Shown: positions 8,889-17,222, counted from the first letter of the stretch. The stretch is DNA of 64,000 bases from Bacillota bacterium (GCA_023439505.1 JAEXNR010000057.1:1-64000); one strand, 5' to 3'. Numbers and translations: made by a program. The notes: generated by a model from the sequence alone, not told the origin.

Positions 8889-9710
8889 TTACCTTTGCTC
8901 AATCCGGCTTTTTAAAAGAAAGGTTCCTTCCTCCATGGTACTCATGGCATCAATTAGATGCATTCTAAGGGAAGCAGTCCCTCCCTGATCCCTGAGCATC
9001 TTCTCATATGCCAATTCTCCGCAAAGTCCCATCAGACTTACCGCCGCTGCCACTGCGCTTAGTATGTTCTCCGGATTCGCTGCTGCAAATGCACCTACGA
9101 TGGAGGTCAGCATGCATCCCGTTCCGGTAATTTTACTCATGAGTGGATGACCATTTCTAATGATATAAGCCGCAGCTTCCTCTGCTACAATATCAATGAC
9201 ACCTGTAATTACAATGATCGAATGAAGGGAAGAAGCCAATTGCTTTGCAAATTGTATGGTTTCAGTCAGATTTTCTTCCGTTACGCTATCCGTAACCTCT
9301 GCGTCAACACCCCTGGTATTTCCACGGCCCTGACTGATGGTTTTAATCTCTGAGATATTACCGCGAATCACACAAAAGTTTATTTCTTCCAACAATCTGA
9401 TGGCTGTATTCGTTCGAAGCGCAGATGCCCCTGCACCTACCGGATCCAATATAACGGGATGATTCAGCTTATTTGCTCTTTTCCCTGCCAGTATCATTGA
9501 TTCAATGGTTCGTTCATTCAGCGTTCCTATATTAATCACAAGGGCGTTGCAAATGGAGGTGATTTCCTCCACCTCTTTGATATCGTCCGCCATAATAGGG
9601 GATGCCCCGCAGGCCAGCAATATGTTTGCACAATCGTTGACTGTTACATAATTTGTAATATTATGTACCAGTGGTGTTCGCTTTCTTACATTTTCTATTG
9701 GATAAAACAT
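8889..9710 (-). CDS. thiM: hydroxyethylthiazole kinase
   Basis: A 273-residue ribokinase-like kinase that phosphorylates salvaged 5-(2-hydroxyethyl)-4-methylthiazole for ThiE. The N-terminal VHNITNYVTVNDCANILLAC and the catalytic GTGCMLTSIVGAFAA motif are intact. The operon has no thiG, thiH or thiS, so in this window the thiazole half of thiamine is obtained by salvage, in keeping with the ThiW transporter component. The gene starts 14 bp downstream of the thiC stop. Confidence 0.95.
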   Translation of the reverse strand: MFYPIENVRKRTPLVHNITNYVTVNDCANILLACGASPIMADDIKEVEEITSICNALVINIGTLNERTIESMILAGKRANKLNHPVILDPVGAGASALRTNTAIRLLEEINFCVIRGNISEIKTISQGRGNTRGVDAEVTDSVTEENLTETIQFAKQLASSLHSIIVITGVIDIVAEEAAAYIIRNGHPLMSKITGTGCMLTSIVGAFAAANPENILSAVAAAVSLMGLCGELAYEKMLRDQGGTASLRMHLIDAMSTMEEGTFLLKSRIEQR

Positions 9711-9724
9711 ACTATCTCTCTCCT

Positions 9725-11029
9725 TTAATTTAATATTTCAACTTTTTCCCCATTTAATATTTTATTTGTAGTTCTCATCGCACACATTTTTCCGCACATA
9801 GAACAGCTGTGTTTATCTGTTGGGGGCATACTTTCAAAATATTCTCTTGCCTTTTTACCATCAATGGCATAAGAGAACATCTCTTCCCAGTCAATTCTTC
9901 GTCTGGCATCACTCATTTTATTATCTATCTCTCTCGCATTGGGAATTCCTTTCGCGATATCTGCTGCATGGGCAGCAATTTTGGATGCAACAATTCCCTC
10001 CTTAACATCCTTGAGATCAGGCAGACGCAGATGTTCTGCCGGCGTCACATAGCAGAGGAAATCTGCTCCATTGGCAGCTGCGATTGCTCCCCCAATGGCT
10101 GAGGTGATATGATCATAGCCAGGTGCTATATCCGTTACCAAAGGCCCGAGTACATAGAACGGCGCACCGTAACAAAGTCTTTTCTGCAGGGTCATATTGG
10201 CAGCTATCTCATTCAGCGCCATGTGTCCGGGCCCCTCCACCAATACCTGCACATTCTTCTCCCAGGCACGCTTTGTCAGAGTTCCCAGCTCCACCAGCTC
10301 TGAGATTTGTCCTGCGTCGGTACTGTCGTTAATACTGCCCGGCCGAAGAGCATCTCCCAGACTGATGGTTACGTCATATTCGTAAAGAATCTCCAGTACT
10401 TCATCATAATACTCATAGAACGGATTCTCATTTCCCGTCATCTCCATCCAGGCAAAGAGTAAAGAACCGCCTCTCGATACAATATTCGTCAGTCTCCCTG
10501 ATCTCTTAAAACTTTCCACGGCCCGTTTGTTAATTCCCGCATGAATGGTCATAAAGTCCACCCCTTGCTCCGCATGGGCTCTGACCACCTTAAGAAAATC
10601 TCTCGCTTCTATCTCCATCAGATCCTTTTCCAGATATCCGATGGCATCATACATGGGTACCGTCCCGATCATTGCCGGAGAATACGCTATTAATTGCTTG
10701 CGAAAGGTATTGGTCTTACCGTAGTTGCTTAAATCCATGATGGATTCCACTCCAAACTCGATGGACAGTTTTACCTTCTCAAATTCTTTGTCGTAATTGG
10801 CACAATCTCCGGAAACCCCCAGATTGACATTGATCTTTGTCTTCAAGCCCTCTCCGATCCCTTCCGGCTGCAAAGAAGTGTGGTTAATGTTGGCCGGAAT
10901 TACAATCTTACCGCATGCCATCCGCTCCAACAATAATTCTATTGCCATCCCCTCTTTGCCTGCAACTGCCTCCATCTCTTTCGTAACAATGCCTTTTTTC
11001 GCTGCTTCCATCTGCGTTTTGTAATTCAT
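9725..11029 (-). CDS. thiC: phosphomethylpyrimidine synthase ThiC
   Basis: A 434-residue radical-SAM enzyme converting aminoimidazole ribotide to HMP phosphate. The C-terminal cluster motif is CSMCGKMC (C409, C412, C416), and the core motifs NLGVSGDCANYDKE, FMTIHAGINK, SLGDALRPGS and VEGPGHM are present. This is the short form of ThiC, lacking the N-terminal extension of the proteobacterial enzyme, and its cluster spacing is CX2CX3C. It is the only de novo pathway enzyme in the operon, so the pyrimidine is made and the thiazole imported. Confidence 0.96.
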   Translation of the reverse strand: MNYKTQMEAAKKGIVTKEMEAVAGKEGMAIELLLERMACGKIVIPANINHTSLQPEGIGEGLKTKINVNLGVSGDCANYDKEFEKVKLSIEFGVESIMDLSNYGKTNTFRKQLIAYSPAMIGTVPMYDAIGYLEKDLMEIEARDFLKVVRAHAEQGVDFMTIHAGINKRAVESFKRSGRLTNIVSRGGSLLFAWMEMTGNENPFYEYYDEVLEILYEYDVTISLGDALRPGSINDSTDAGQISELVELGTLTKRAWEKNVQVLVEGPGHMALNEIAANMTLQKRLCYGAPFYVLGPLVTDIAPGYDHITSAIGGAIAAANGADFLCYVTPAEHLRLPDLKDVKEGIVASKIAAHAADIAKGIPNAREIDNKMSDARRRIDWEEMFSYAIDGKKAREYFESMPPTDKHSCSMCGKMCAMRTTNKILNGEKVEILN

Positions 11030-11132
11030 TTTTCTACCATACCTTTCTTTCTATTGAAACTTCCTTTTCCATGGATCCTGCCGGCGATCATCACCTGGGA
11101 ATTCCAATTCCCTGCTGGTCTTCCTGCTGATA

Positions 11133-11633
11133 TCAGATGATCTGCTCCCGGATGACCTTATTTAATAGCCCTGTCCTTTTCAAGCCAAGAAGAACTGCAA
11201 GAGATAGCAGCGCACCTGCAAATGAACTGAAACTAAACGGAATGATAAATGCAAACATGGCGGCATCCTTAGACAGCAGAAATGCTGCCACCGGGTAGGC
11301 CAGAACTGCACCGATCACACCGGTTCCCAATACCTCTCCCAGAAATGCGAATCCATACTTCCTGGTGTGCTGATAGAGCAGACCGCACAGAAAAGCACCA
11401 CACATACTCCCTGGAAAGGCAAGTAAGGTTCCTGTTCCCATCATCACCCTTAAAAATGATGTTACAAATGCCATGCATACTGCATAGAGCGGCCCCAACA
11501 ACACACCTGCCAATACGTTAATGGCATGCTGGATCGGAAATACCTTTGATACCCCGATCGGTATGTAGAAGGTGGAACACACGACCCCCAATGCTGTTAA
11601 AATTCCTGCTGAAGTTAATTTTCTGACTGACAT
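11133..11633 (-). CDS. thiW: ThiW, thiazole-uptake ECF S component
   Basis: A 166-residue membrane protein with about five hydrophobic segments, beginning MSVRKLTSAGILTALGVVCS, typical of ECF-transporter substrate-binding (S) subunits. In Firmicutes ThiW occurs in TPP-riboswitch operons with thiM and is predicted to import hydroxyethylthiazole. No ECF ATPase or T subunit lies nearby, so it presumably shares a general energising module encoded elsewhere. It is the first gene behind the riboswitch-terminator leader. Confidence 0.9.
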   Translation of the reverse strand: MSVRKLTSAGILTALGVVCSTFYIPIGVSKVFPIQHAINVLAGVLLGPLYAVCMAFVTSFLRVMMGTGTLLAFPGSMCGAFLCGLLYQHTRKYGFAFLGEVLGTGVIGAVLAYPVAAFLLSKDAAMFAFIIPFSFSSFAGALLSLAVLLGLKRTGLLNKVIREQII

Positions 11634-11693
11634 ATTAAATATCGCTCCTTTTCATTTTTCATACATAATCATCGGGCGGCAATGTTTTAGACG

Positions 11694-11724
11694 TAAAAAA
11701 AGAGATGTACCGCGTAGGTACATC
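11694..11724 (-). terminator. riboswitch-controlled terminator
   Basis: GATGTACC (11704-11711) pairs with GGTACATC (11717-11724) around the loop GCGTA. On the minus strand the stem is followed by at least seven T residues. It lies between the TPP aptamer and thiW, so TPP binding should favour termination. Confidence 0.9.
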
Positions 11725-11744
11725 CCATCAACCTCAAAATGTTA

Positions 11745-11820
11745 TTCCCTACGTTGGCATTACCCAAATCAGGTACGGTCGAAACTTTAGTTTCCTCTCA
11801 GCCTGTACACACAAGCTCCC
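11745..11820 (-). promoter_or_regulatory. TPP riboswitch (THI element)
   Basis: Read on the minus strand, the aptamer carries the conserved THI box: GGGAGCTTG, then CAGGCTGAGAGG, then CGACCGTACCTGATTTGG followed by GTAATGCCAACGTAGGGAA. These are the P2/P3 and P4/P5 segments that bind thiamine pyrophosphate. A terminator follows, giving transcriptional OFF control of thiW-C-M-E-D. Confidence 0.97.
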
Positions 11821-11837
11821 GAATGATTATTTCTTTT

Positions 11838-11866
11838 ATTATAGATTGACCCGACAGGAATGTCAA
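11838..11866 (-). promoter_or_regulatory. sigma-A promoter of the thi operon
   Basis: On the minus strand a perfect TTGACA (11866-11861) is spaced 17 bp from a perfect TATAAT (11843-11838). It lies just upstream of the TPP aptamer. Confidence 0.9.
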
Positions 11867-11880
11867 TCGTCTTTCAACTA

Positions 11881-12180
11881 TTATTGCTGCCCTAACTGCA
11901 TCACCGTTTCAGACGCCTTACGGTCCATATCAAACTGATCTCTGGGATCATAGGCATTATAATACCCCCTGCTCACCATGAAAGAAGCAACTTGCTCATG
12001 GGAATCAATGGCATCATTCAACTGCTTTCTCAAAACATCACATACCTCCGGCGTGGTTGTTTCAGCAATAGCTCCTGCATAACTTTTGATTGCATTCTTT
12101 GAGGCCAGCAACAGATCAGATGCAATTACCTGCTCCGTCATATTTCCCATGCCCGCCATATTTTGAAGTACATTTGGCAT
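11881..12180 (-). CDS. CotF-family spore coat protein
   Basis: A 99-residue helical protein of the CotF-like/DUF2383-type coat family, with TEQVIASDLLLASKNAIKSY and a C-terminal GYYNAYDPRDQFDMD motif typical of this group. The start ATG follows GAGAGGATGG. It is the last gene of a three-gene set (zinc dehydrogenase, CotF-like 1, CotF-like 2) on the minus strand, 17 bp downstream of a second member. It ends immediately next to the thi promoter. Function in spore coat assembly is inferred from family membership. Confidence 0.85.
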   Translation of the reverse strand: MPNVLQNMAGMGNMTEQVIASDLLLASKNAIKSYAGAIAETTTPEVCDVLRKQLNDAIDSHEQVASFMVSRGYYNAYDPRDQFDMDRKASETVMQLGQQ

Positions 12181-12197
12181 ATTTTCACCATCCTCTC

Positions 12198-12464
12198 TTA
12201 TTCTTCCCTGCCGGTTACTACCGGTTCAACTCCCGAAATTTTCGTAGGCGTAAAAGCGGTATCGGCACAAGACATCAATCCCTGCAGCTCCTTGATATGT
12301 CTTTGGGACATGGCATAATCCTCCTGGAGCAGATTCTTTAAATCCTCATCCTTTACCAACCCTGCCATAGTGGCTGATTTAGTTGCACATAAATTCTTAA
12401 ATGTAACTAGTTCATGAACCTCCAACGCTTCATGTGGGGCAATCAGATTACCTCCTAATTTCAT
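12198..12464 (-). CDS. CotF-like spore coat protein, second copy
   Basis: An 88-residue helical protein beginning MKLGGNLIAPHEALEVHEL, with ATMAGLVKDEDLKNLLQEDY and RHIKELQGLM, matching the N-terminal part of CotF-type coat proteins. The start is the ATG at 12464, eight bases behind AGGAGG; an upstream GTG overlaps that site. It is encoded between the zinc dehydrogenase and the CotF-like gene, so the two CotF halves may act as partners, as in other clostridia where CotF-like proteins occur as adjacent short genes. Confidence 0.8.
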   Translation of the reverse strand: MKLGGNLIAPHEALEVHELVTFKNLCATKSATMAGLVKDEDLKNLLQEDYAMSQRHIKELQGLMSCADTAFTPTKISGVEPVVTGREE

Positions 12465-12487
12465 ACAACGCACCTCCTGAATTAAAT

Positions 12488-13618
12488 TTAAGGTTTTAAA
12501 ATCACCTTAATACAATGATCTTCCTTCTTATCAAATATTTCATAGGCATGTGATCCCTCATCCAATGATAATTTATGGGTAATGATATCTGTTGGATCAA
12601 ACTTCTTCTCTTTGATTAACTTCAAAATGGGATCAACATAGGAATGTACGGGGCATTGACCCATCTTTAAAGTAATATTCTTTGAGAAGAAATCCCCCAA
12701 AGGGAACATATTATATCTTGTTCCATATACGCCAACCAACACGACGGTGCCACCCTTTCTCACCGCCTGGGTTGCCATTTCGATGGCAGATTTGGAGCCA
12801 CCCTGTAACTTCAGCAGCGTTTCCACTTTTTCAAAGGCAGTCATTTTCCCATCAACACCGACACAGTCCAAGACTACATCGGCTCCACCATGTGTCAACT
12901 CATGAAGGTATTCCCCTGTGTCATCATAATCTTCAAAGTTGATTACTTCCACACCATAATGTTTTTGTGCATGTTCCAGTCGGTAACTTACGCGATCAAC
13001 AGCAATGATACGTTTTGCTCCGGCAAGAGCTGCCCATTTTATTGCAGTAAGTCCGATGGGTCCGCATCCCAGTACCACTACAATGTCATCCTTCTTCACC
13101 CCACCGGAAAGAACCCCCCAGTAGGAAGTCGGAAGTACGTCCGTTAAAAATAATACCTGCTCATCCAGAAGTTCTTCCGGGATCACAGTTGGACCGACAT
13201 TGGCATAGGGAACTCGAAGATATTCTGCCTGTCCTCCGTCATAACCGCCATAGGTATCACTATAGCCAAAAATGCCTCCGCATTCTCCATGATCATTGGA
13301 ATTATCACATTGACTCCATAATTCATGCTCACAAAACCAGCAATGTCCGCATGCAATCGGAAATGGCACAATTACTCGGTCTCCCTTCCTGACCTTATGA
13401 ACCTCCGATCCCATATCCTCAACAATTCCCATGGTTTCATGCCCCAGAATAAAGCCCTTTGGCATATTCGGTACCATTCCGTGAATCAAATGAAGATCAG
13501 AGCCGCAAATGGCCGTTGATGTAACTTTAATAATAATATCATCCGGTTTCTCGATTCTCGGATCTGCCACTTGCGTCACATTTACATTTTTTATCCCTTC
13601 ATACACAAGAGCTTTCAT
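12488..13618 (-). CDS. zinc-dependent alcohol dehydrogenase (MDR superfamily)
   Basis: A 376-residue medium-chain dehydrogenase. The catalytic zinc ligands are in STAICGSDLH and GHETMGIVED, the structural-zinc cysteines in CGHCWFCEHELWSQC, and the nucleotide-binding Rossmann motif is VVVLGCGPIGLTAIKWA near residue 186. The sequence is closest in layout to the glutathione-independent formaldehyde dehydrogenase-like branch. Substrate is not known. It is immediately upstream of two spore-coat genes on the same strand (24 bp from the first), which suggests shared expression during sporulation. The start ATG follows AGGAAGG. Confidence 0.88.
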   Translation of the reverse strand: MKALVYEGIKNVNVTQVADPRIEKPDDIIIKVTSTAICGSDLHLIHGMVPNMPKGFILGHETMGIVEDMGSEVHKVRKGDRVIVPFPIACGHCWFCEHELWSQCDNSNDHGECGGIFGYSDTYGGYDGGQAEYLRVPYANVGPTVIPEELLDEQVLFLTDVLPTSYWGVLSGGVKKDDIVVVLGCGPIGLTAIKWAALAGAKRIIAVDRVSYRLEHAQKHYGVEVINFEDYDDTGEYLHELTHGGADVVLDCVGVDGKMTAFEKVETLLKLQGGSKSAIEMATQAVRKGGTVVLVGVYGTRYNMFPLGDFFSKNITLKMGQCPVHSYVDPILKLIKEKKFDPTDIITHKLSLDEGSHAYEIFDKKEDHCIKVILKP

Positions 13619-13842
13619 AATATTTCCTTCCTGTTCGATCCTGTAACTCTAATTTTATTGATTTTATAATGCTAGTATGTACATCTATTTTAAAAAATAC
13701 ATATCAATTTTAGAAATAAAATCATAAACATATCTTTAAGTTGTGATCATGAAATCCCCCTGCTAATTCTATGAAATCAATCAAATTTATTCTGATTTCC
13801 ACTAAATATCAGTTTTTATGATATTTTTCTCCGATTAAATTC

Positions 13843-13869
13843 ACCATAATTTTTGAGACGCATAAATTA
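13843..13869 (+). promoter_or_regulatory. sigma-K-like promoter
   Basis: AC at 13843-13844 is followed 16 bp later by CATAAATTA (13861-13869), matching the mother-cell sigma-K consensus AC-N16-CATANNNTA. It lies 30 bp upstream of the coat-like gene start. The rest of 13619-13842 is AT-rich with no gene. Confidence 0.55.
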
Positions 13870-13898
13870 ATATTAGAAGACTGAAAGGAGTTGATCAT

Positions 13899-14105
13899 AT
13901 GGGATGTGATAATCGATATGGTGATTGTGGATATCGTCGTGGGGGGTGCTGCAATAATCGTCCTTACTATGGTTACGGTGGACCTTATCGTGGTGGCGGT
14001 CCTGGCCCATTCTACGGTCCTGGCCCATTCGGACCGGGCCCATTAGGACCAAACCCATTTCCAATAGATAGACCCTATTTCCGCGGTTATAGAAGGCCCT
14101 TTTAA
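13899..14105 (+). CDS. Gly/Pro/Tyr-rich small protein, probable spore coat component
   Basis: A 68-residue protein made almost entirely of Gly, Pro, Tyr, Phe, Arg and Cys. It has a cysteine-bearing N-terminus (MGCDNRYGDCGYRRGGCCNN) and a GPGPF/GPGPL repeat section (about residues 34-52). It starts with ATG at 13899 after GAAAGGAG. Low-complexity Gly/Tyr/Cys-rich peptides are common in spore coat and exosporium layers, where tyrosines and cysteines can be cross-linked. The adjacent CotF-like genes and the sigma-K-like promoter support that role. Sequence alone cannot identify an orthologue because composition dominates. Confidence 0.75.
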   Translation: MGCDNRYGDCGYRRGGCCNNRPYYGYGGPYRGGGPGPFYGPGPFGPGPLGPNPFPIDRPYFRGYRRPF

Positions 14106-14139
14106 TAAATATCATGTCAATCAATAGGAGAAAAAAGTC

Positions 14140-14168
14140 TTTACTTTAGTACTATAGAGTGTTAAAAT
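14140..14168 (+). promoter_or_regulatory. sigma-A promoter of yerC
   Basis: TTTACT (14140-14145) and TAAAAT (14163-14168) are spaced by 17 bp, about 50 bp upstream of the yerC start. Confidence 0.6.
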
Positions 14169-14216
14169 CATACTGTACGAACAGGAAAGTACGTGGATGA
14201 AAGGAAGGAATCTTAC

Positions 14217-14519
14217 ATGAGTAAGAACATCAAAACACCGGCTGTTGATCACCTTTTCGAAGCTATACTAAGTTTAAAGGATTCTGAAGAATGTTATATA
14301 TTTTTTGAAGATATCTGTACCGTTAACGAATTGCTCTCTCTCTCCCAGCGATTTGAAGTTGCAAGGATGCTGCGTAATCATAAGACTTATTTAGAGATAG
14401 CCGAAAAAACAGGAGCTTCTACAGCCACCATCAGTCGCGTGAACCGTTCCCTGAACTATGGAAATGATGGTTATGATATGGTTTTTGCCAGAATGAAAAG
14501 TATACAAGACAACAATTAA
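14217..14519 (+). CDS. yerC: YerC/YecD family TrpR-like regulator
   Basis: A 100-residue DNA-binding protein of the TrpR-like YerC/YecD family. The helix-turn-helix is LEIAEKTGASTATISRVNRSL (about residues 60-80), preceded by the helical VNELLSLSQRFEVARMLR. The start is the ATG at 14217 behind AAGGAAGGA. In Firmicutes yerC is often found near pcrA; here pcrA lies 2.9 kb downstream. The regulatory target is unknown. A strong bidirectional hairpin follows. Confidence 0.9.
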   Translation: MSKNIKTPAVDHLFEAILSLKDSEECYIFFEDICTVNELLSLSQRFEVARMLRNHKTYLEIAEKTGASTATISRVNRSLNYGNDGYDMVFARMKSIQDNN

Positions 14520-14561
14520 AACAACAGGATGAAGCTGCGTCTGTTTCTCTTGTTAAGAATA

Positions 14562-14600
14562 AATAAAGGATGCTGGTCTTATTGACCAGCATCCTTTATT
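14562..14600. terminator. bidirectional terminator
   Basis: AATAAAGGATGCTGGTC (14562-14578) and GACCAGCATCCTTTATT (14584-14600) form a perfect 17-bp stem with loop TTATT. The A/T-rich stem base provides T-rich ends on both strands. It serves yerC and the converging DUF1836 gene, whose stop codon lies in the stem. Confidence 0.9.
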
Positions 14601-15312
14601 CTGTATTGGTTGAATCTGTTCTATTCTCCGTCTTTCCTTCGGCTTTTTTCACATTTGCCTTACCTTCAGGCTTTGTCTGGGAAGCCCTTTGCTCCTGCTT
14701 CTTATTCTCAAAACCCTTCAACGAGTTATCAATCATCTTCTCAATCATATGCTTTCTCATATACACATCAAAACATAACATGGAGATGTATGAGAATACA
14801 CTCAAGAAATCTCTGTCATCCTGATCGGTTACCTCAGGAAACGCTTCCTTCGCTTTTGACATCTTACGAACCATATCCTTTGTCAAAGCATCCGTTTGCT
14901 CCTTTTCCAGTCGAAAAATCTCTTCATAAATATCTTCCAGCCTGACATTAGAATCAGCACCGTAATATCGTTGCGTAAGCGGATTAAAAATGCTCTGTAT
15001 ATCATTAATGGATAAGATATTCTTAAAATAATAGATGAATATCAAAAGGAACATATGCTCCTTCGTATACTTCTTCTTATTTGGAGGCGGCAATAAGTCA
15101 TTCTTCGTATAATTATTGATCATCGTCTTTGTGAGAAGCTTATCCTCACTATAACGCTTCGAGGACTTTAAATGCTTGTCCATGAAAGTAGTAACCTGAT
15201 CCATATATAAATCTATGTTCGGTATATCGTCCGGCATAATATATTTTACATCCTTTAAACTGCTGATTAAGCCTTTGATATACTCTTCATTCGTCATATC
15301 CAACATCATCAC
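14596..15312 (-). CDS. DUF1836 domain-containing protein
   Basis: A protein of about 235 residues. The DUF1836 region covers roughly residues 5-195, with MINNYTKNDLLPPPNKKKYT and the later DVYMRKHMIEKMIDNSLKGF. The C-terminal 40 residues are a low-complexity Lys/Glu/Gln/Thr tail. The N-terminal part resembles MerR-type winged helices, so DNA binding is possible, but the function is unknown. The exact start is ambiguous: GTG, two ATGs, a TTG and another ATG follow GAGGTG within 15 bp. It converges on yerC and shares its terminator. Confidence 0.85.
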   Translation of the reverse strand: MMMLDMTNEEYIKGLISSLKDVKYIMPDDIPNIDLYMDQVTTFMDKHLKSSKRYSEDKLLTKTMINNYTKNDLLPPPNKKKYTKEHMFLLIFIYYFKNILSINDIQSIFNPLTQRYYGADSNVRLEDIYEEIFRLEKEQTDALTKDMVRKMSKAKEAFPEVTDQDDRDFLSVFSYISMLCFDVYMRKHMIEKMIDNSLKGFENKKQEQRASQTKPEGKANVKKAEGKTENRTDSTNTE

Positions 15313-15829
15313 CTCGTTACCATTATATAGTATCCGTTACTAGATGTCAAAGCAAAAATAATGATATAAATAACATATTTTGCTATTTTTATATTTCTTT
15401 CGTTCGTATAGAATGATATAATTTTAACATTCTTTGTTAATTTTTCTACTATATTAACATTAATATTTCTTACTTTTCAGCTTTATGAGCAAAATTAATC
15501 TTCCATTAAAAACAGATTATGGAAAACAGGCATCCATCTTAATACAACAATATTTTAGTAATTTATATCTATAATTTTTCAAAAAATCCGCAACAATTTT
15601 GTAGAAGAATTTAATAAAATAAATAAATTATGGTTTAGATAGATAAATTTTCGATTATTCATAGACATTTTATTTATCTTATGTTACTATTAATAATATT
15701 TTAACAATATCATATGGTATAATCGGAGTAATTTGCGAATGAATTATTCCGCTTATTCTTATGAGTCCTTTAAAATAATTAACAACCAGATAAAATTAAT
15801 ACTTTCTGAATTGAAAAGAGGTGAAATTA
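15313..15829. other. AT-rich intergenic region
   Basis: About 517 bp, very AT-rich, with many short T and A runs. I see no open frame with a ribosome-binding site and no recognised RNA. The only clear signal is a probable extended -10 element at 15715-15723. Confidence 0.6.
15715..15723 (+). promoter_or_regulatory. extended -10 promoter of oadG-oadB
   Basis: TGGTATAAT matches the TGN-TATAAT extended -10 consensus, 107 bp before oadG. The -35 region at the expected spacing is weak. Confidence 0.45.
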
Positions 15830-15976
15830 ATGACATTTATTGATAGTCTTGTTACCGCATTGTTTGTGATGGCAGTTGTTTTTTCCGTACTTGTCGTGTT
15901 ATTGTTTATTGTGCGGTTATTTTCAGCTTTGATTAGAGTGATTGAGTCAAAAGCTTCACAATCATCTTCAAAATAA
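15830..15976 (+). CDS. OadG-like small membrane subunit of Na+-pumping decarboxylase
   Basis: A 48-residue protein (MTFIDSLVTALFVMAVVFSV and onward) with one hydrophobic helix at about residues 4-37 and a short Ser/Lys tail. It starts 9 bp behind AGAGGTGA. Its size, single-span topology and position 52 bp before the beta subunit mark it as an OadG-related gamma subunit, which anchors and assembles biotin-dependent sodium-pumping decarboxylases. Short versions of this kind are common in Firmicutes and easily missed. Confidence 0.8.
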   Translation: MTFIDSLVTALFVMAVVFSVLVVLLFIVRLFSALIRVIESKASQSSSK

Positions 15977-16028
15977 CGCCCATACTTTACAGTTTCAGAA
16001 TTAAAACAACTAAAGGAGGATTTTTTCA

Positions 16029-17168
16029 GTGTTTGGTGATTCATTAATTAAATTATGGAACAGTTCAGGATTTGCTGCTTTAACATGGCAGTCCATTGTA
16101 ATGATTGTAGTGGCTTGTATATTAATTTACATGGCAATTGTTAAGAAATTTGAGCCTCTGCTGCTTCTTCCCATCGCATTCGGTATGTTACTTGCTAACC
16201 TTCCCATGAGTGATCTGATGAGCGCTCCACCCAGTGAGACAGAAGCCGGCGGACTTTTATATTATCTTTACCTTGGGGTAAAGAAGGGTATTTATCCCTC
16301 CCTGATTTTCTTAGGCATCGGAGCTATGACTGATTTCGGTCCTTTGATCGCTAGACCTGCCAGCCTTTTAATCGGTGCAGGTGCACAATTTGGTATTTCT
16401 GTTGCCTTTATCGTTGCCAATCTTCTTGGCTTTACAACCAGCGAGGCTGCCTCCATCGGTATCATCGGTGGCGCTGACGGTCCTACCGCTATTTATCTCA
16501 CCACCAGACTGGCTCCTCATTTACTGGCGCCAATCGCCATTGCCGCCTATTCTTATATGGCATTGATTCCTTTGATTCAGCCTCCGATTATGCGTTTATT
16601 GACAACGGAGAAAGAACGACAGATTAAGATGGAACAGCTTCGTACCGTTTCCAAATTAGAGAAAATCTGTTTCCCTATCATGGTAACCATCCTTTGTGTA
16701 TTACTGCTTCCTTCAGTTGCTCCTTTGATTGGATTGCTGATGTTAGGTAACCTCTTTAGAGAGTCCGGTGTTGTAGAACGTCTCTCCGATACCGCACAGA
16801 ATGCATTAATTAATATTGTTACCATATTCCTGGGTCTTACCGTTGGTGCTACAGCAAACGGTGGAGAATTCTTAAAGGCGAAGACTCTTGGTATCATCGC
16901 ACTTGGTCTGATTGCCTTCATGTTCAGTACCGTAGGTGGTCTTCTGATCGGTAAGTTAATGTGTTTCTTGTCCAAAGGAAAGATCAATCCTTTGATTGGC
17001 TCTGCCGGTGTTTCCGCCGTTCCTATGGCAGCCCGTATCTCTCAGATTGAAGGCCAGAAAGCTAATCCGGGCAACTATCTGTTGATGCATGCTATGGGTC
17101 CTAACGTTGCAGGTGTTATCGGTTCTGCTGTTGCAGCCGGAATCCTTCTCTGTCTGTTTGGTAAATAA
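16029..17168 (+). CDS. Na+-translocating decarboxylase beta subunit (OadB/GcdB/MmdB family)
   Basis: A 379-residue polytopic membrane protein that uses decarboxylation of carboxybiotin to pump Na+ outward. The conserved NLLGFTTSEAASIGIIGGADGPTA segment (aspartate and serine/threonine of the ion path) and the C-terminal NPLIGSAGVSAVPMAAR motif are intact. The start is GTG at 16029, nine bases after GGAGG. The carboxyltransferase (alpha) and biotin-carrier subunits are absent on both sides, so which acid is decarboxylated (oxaloacetate, methylmalonyl-CoA or glutaconyl-CoA) cannot be told. Confidence 0.92.
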   Translation: MFGDSLIKLWNSSGFAALTWQSIVMIVVACILIYMAIVKKFEPLLLLPIAFGMLLANLPMSDLMSAPPSETEAGGLLYYLYLGVKKGIYPSLIFLGIGAMTDFGPLIARPASLLIGAGAQFGISVAFIVANLLGFTTSEAASIGIIGGADGPTAIYLTTRLAPHLLAPIAIAAYSYMALIPLIQPPIMRLLTTEKERQIKMEQLRTVSKLEKICFPIMVTILCVLLLPSVAPLIGLLMLGNLFRESGVVERLSDTAQNALINIVTIFLGLTVGATANGGEFLKAKTLGIIALGLIAFMFSTVGGLLIGKLMCFLSKGKINPLIGSAGVSAVPMAARISQIEGQKANPGNYLLMHAMGPNVAGVIGSAVAAGILLCLFGK

Positions 17169-17222
17169 AGAACGATATTTTTATCCTGCGATATTTTATT
17201 AAATCGTGGATGTTTAAGATCT

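Noticed and set aside
15796..16044. 82-residue minus-strand frame
   Set aside because: It is the shadow of the small OadG-like gene, which has a clear ribosome-binding site and a membrane helix on the plus strand.
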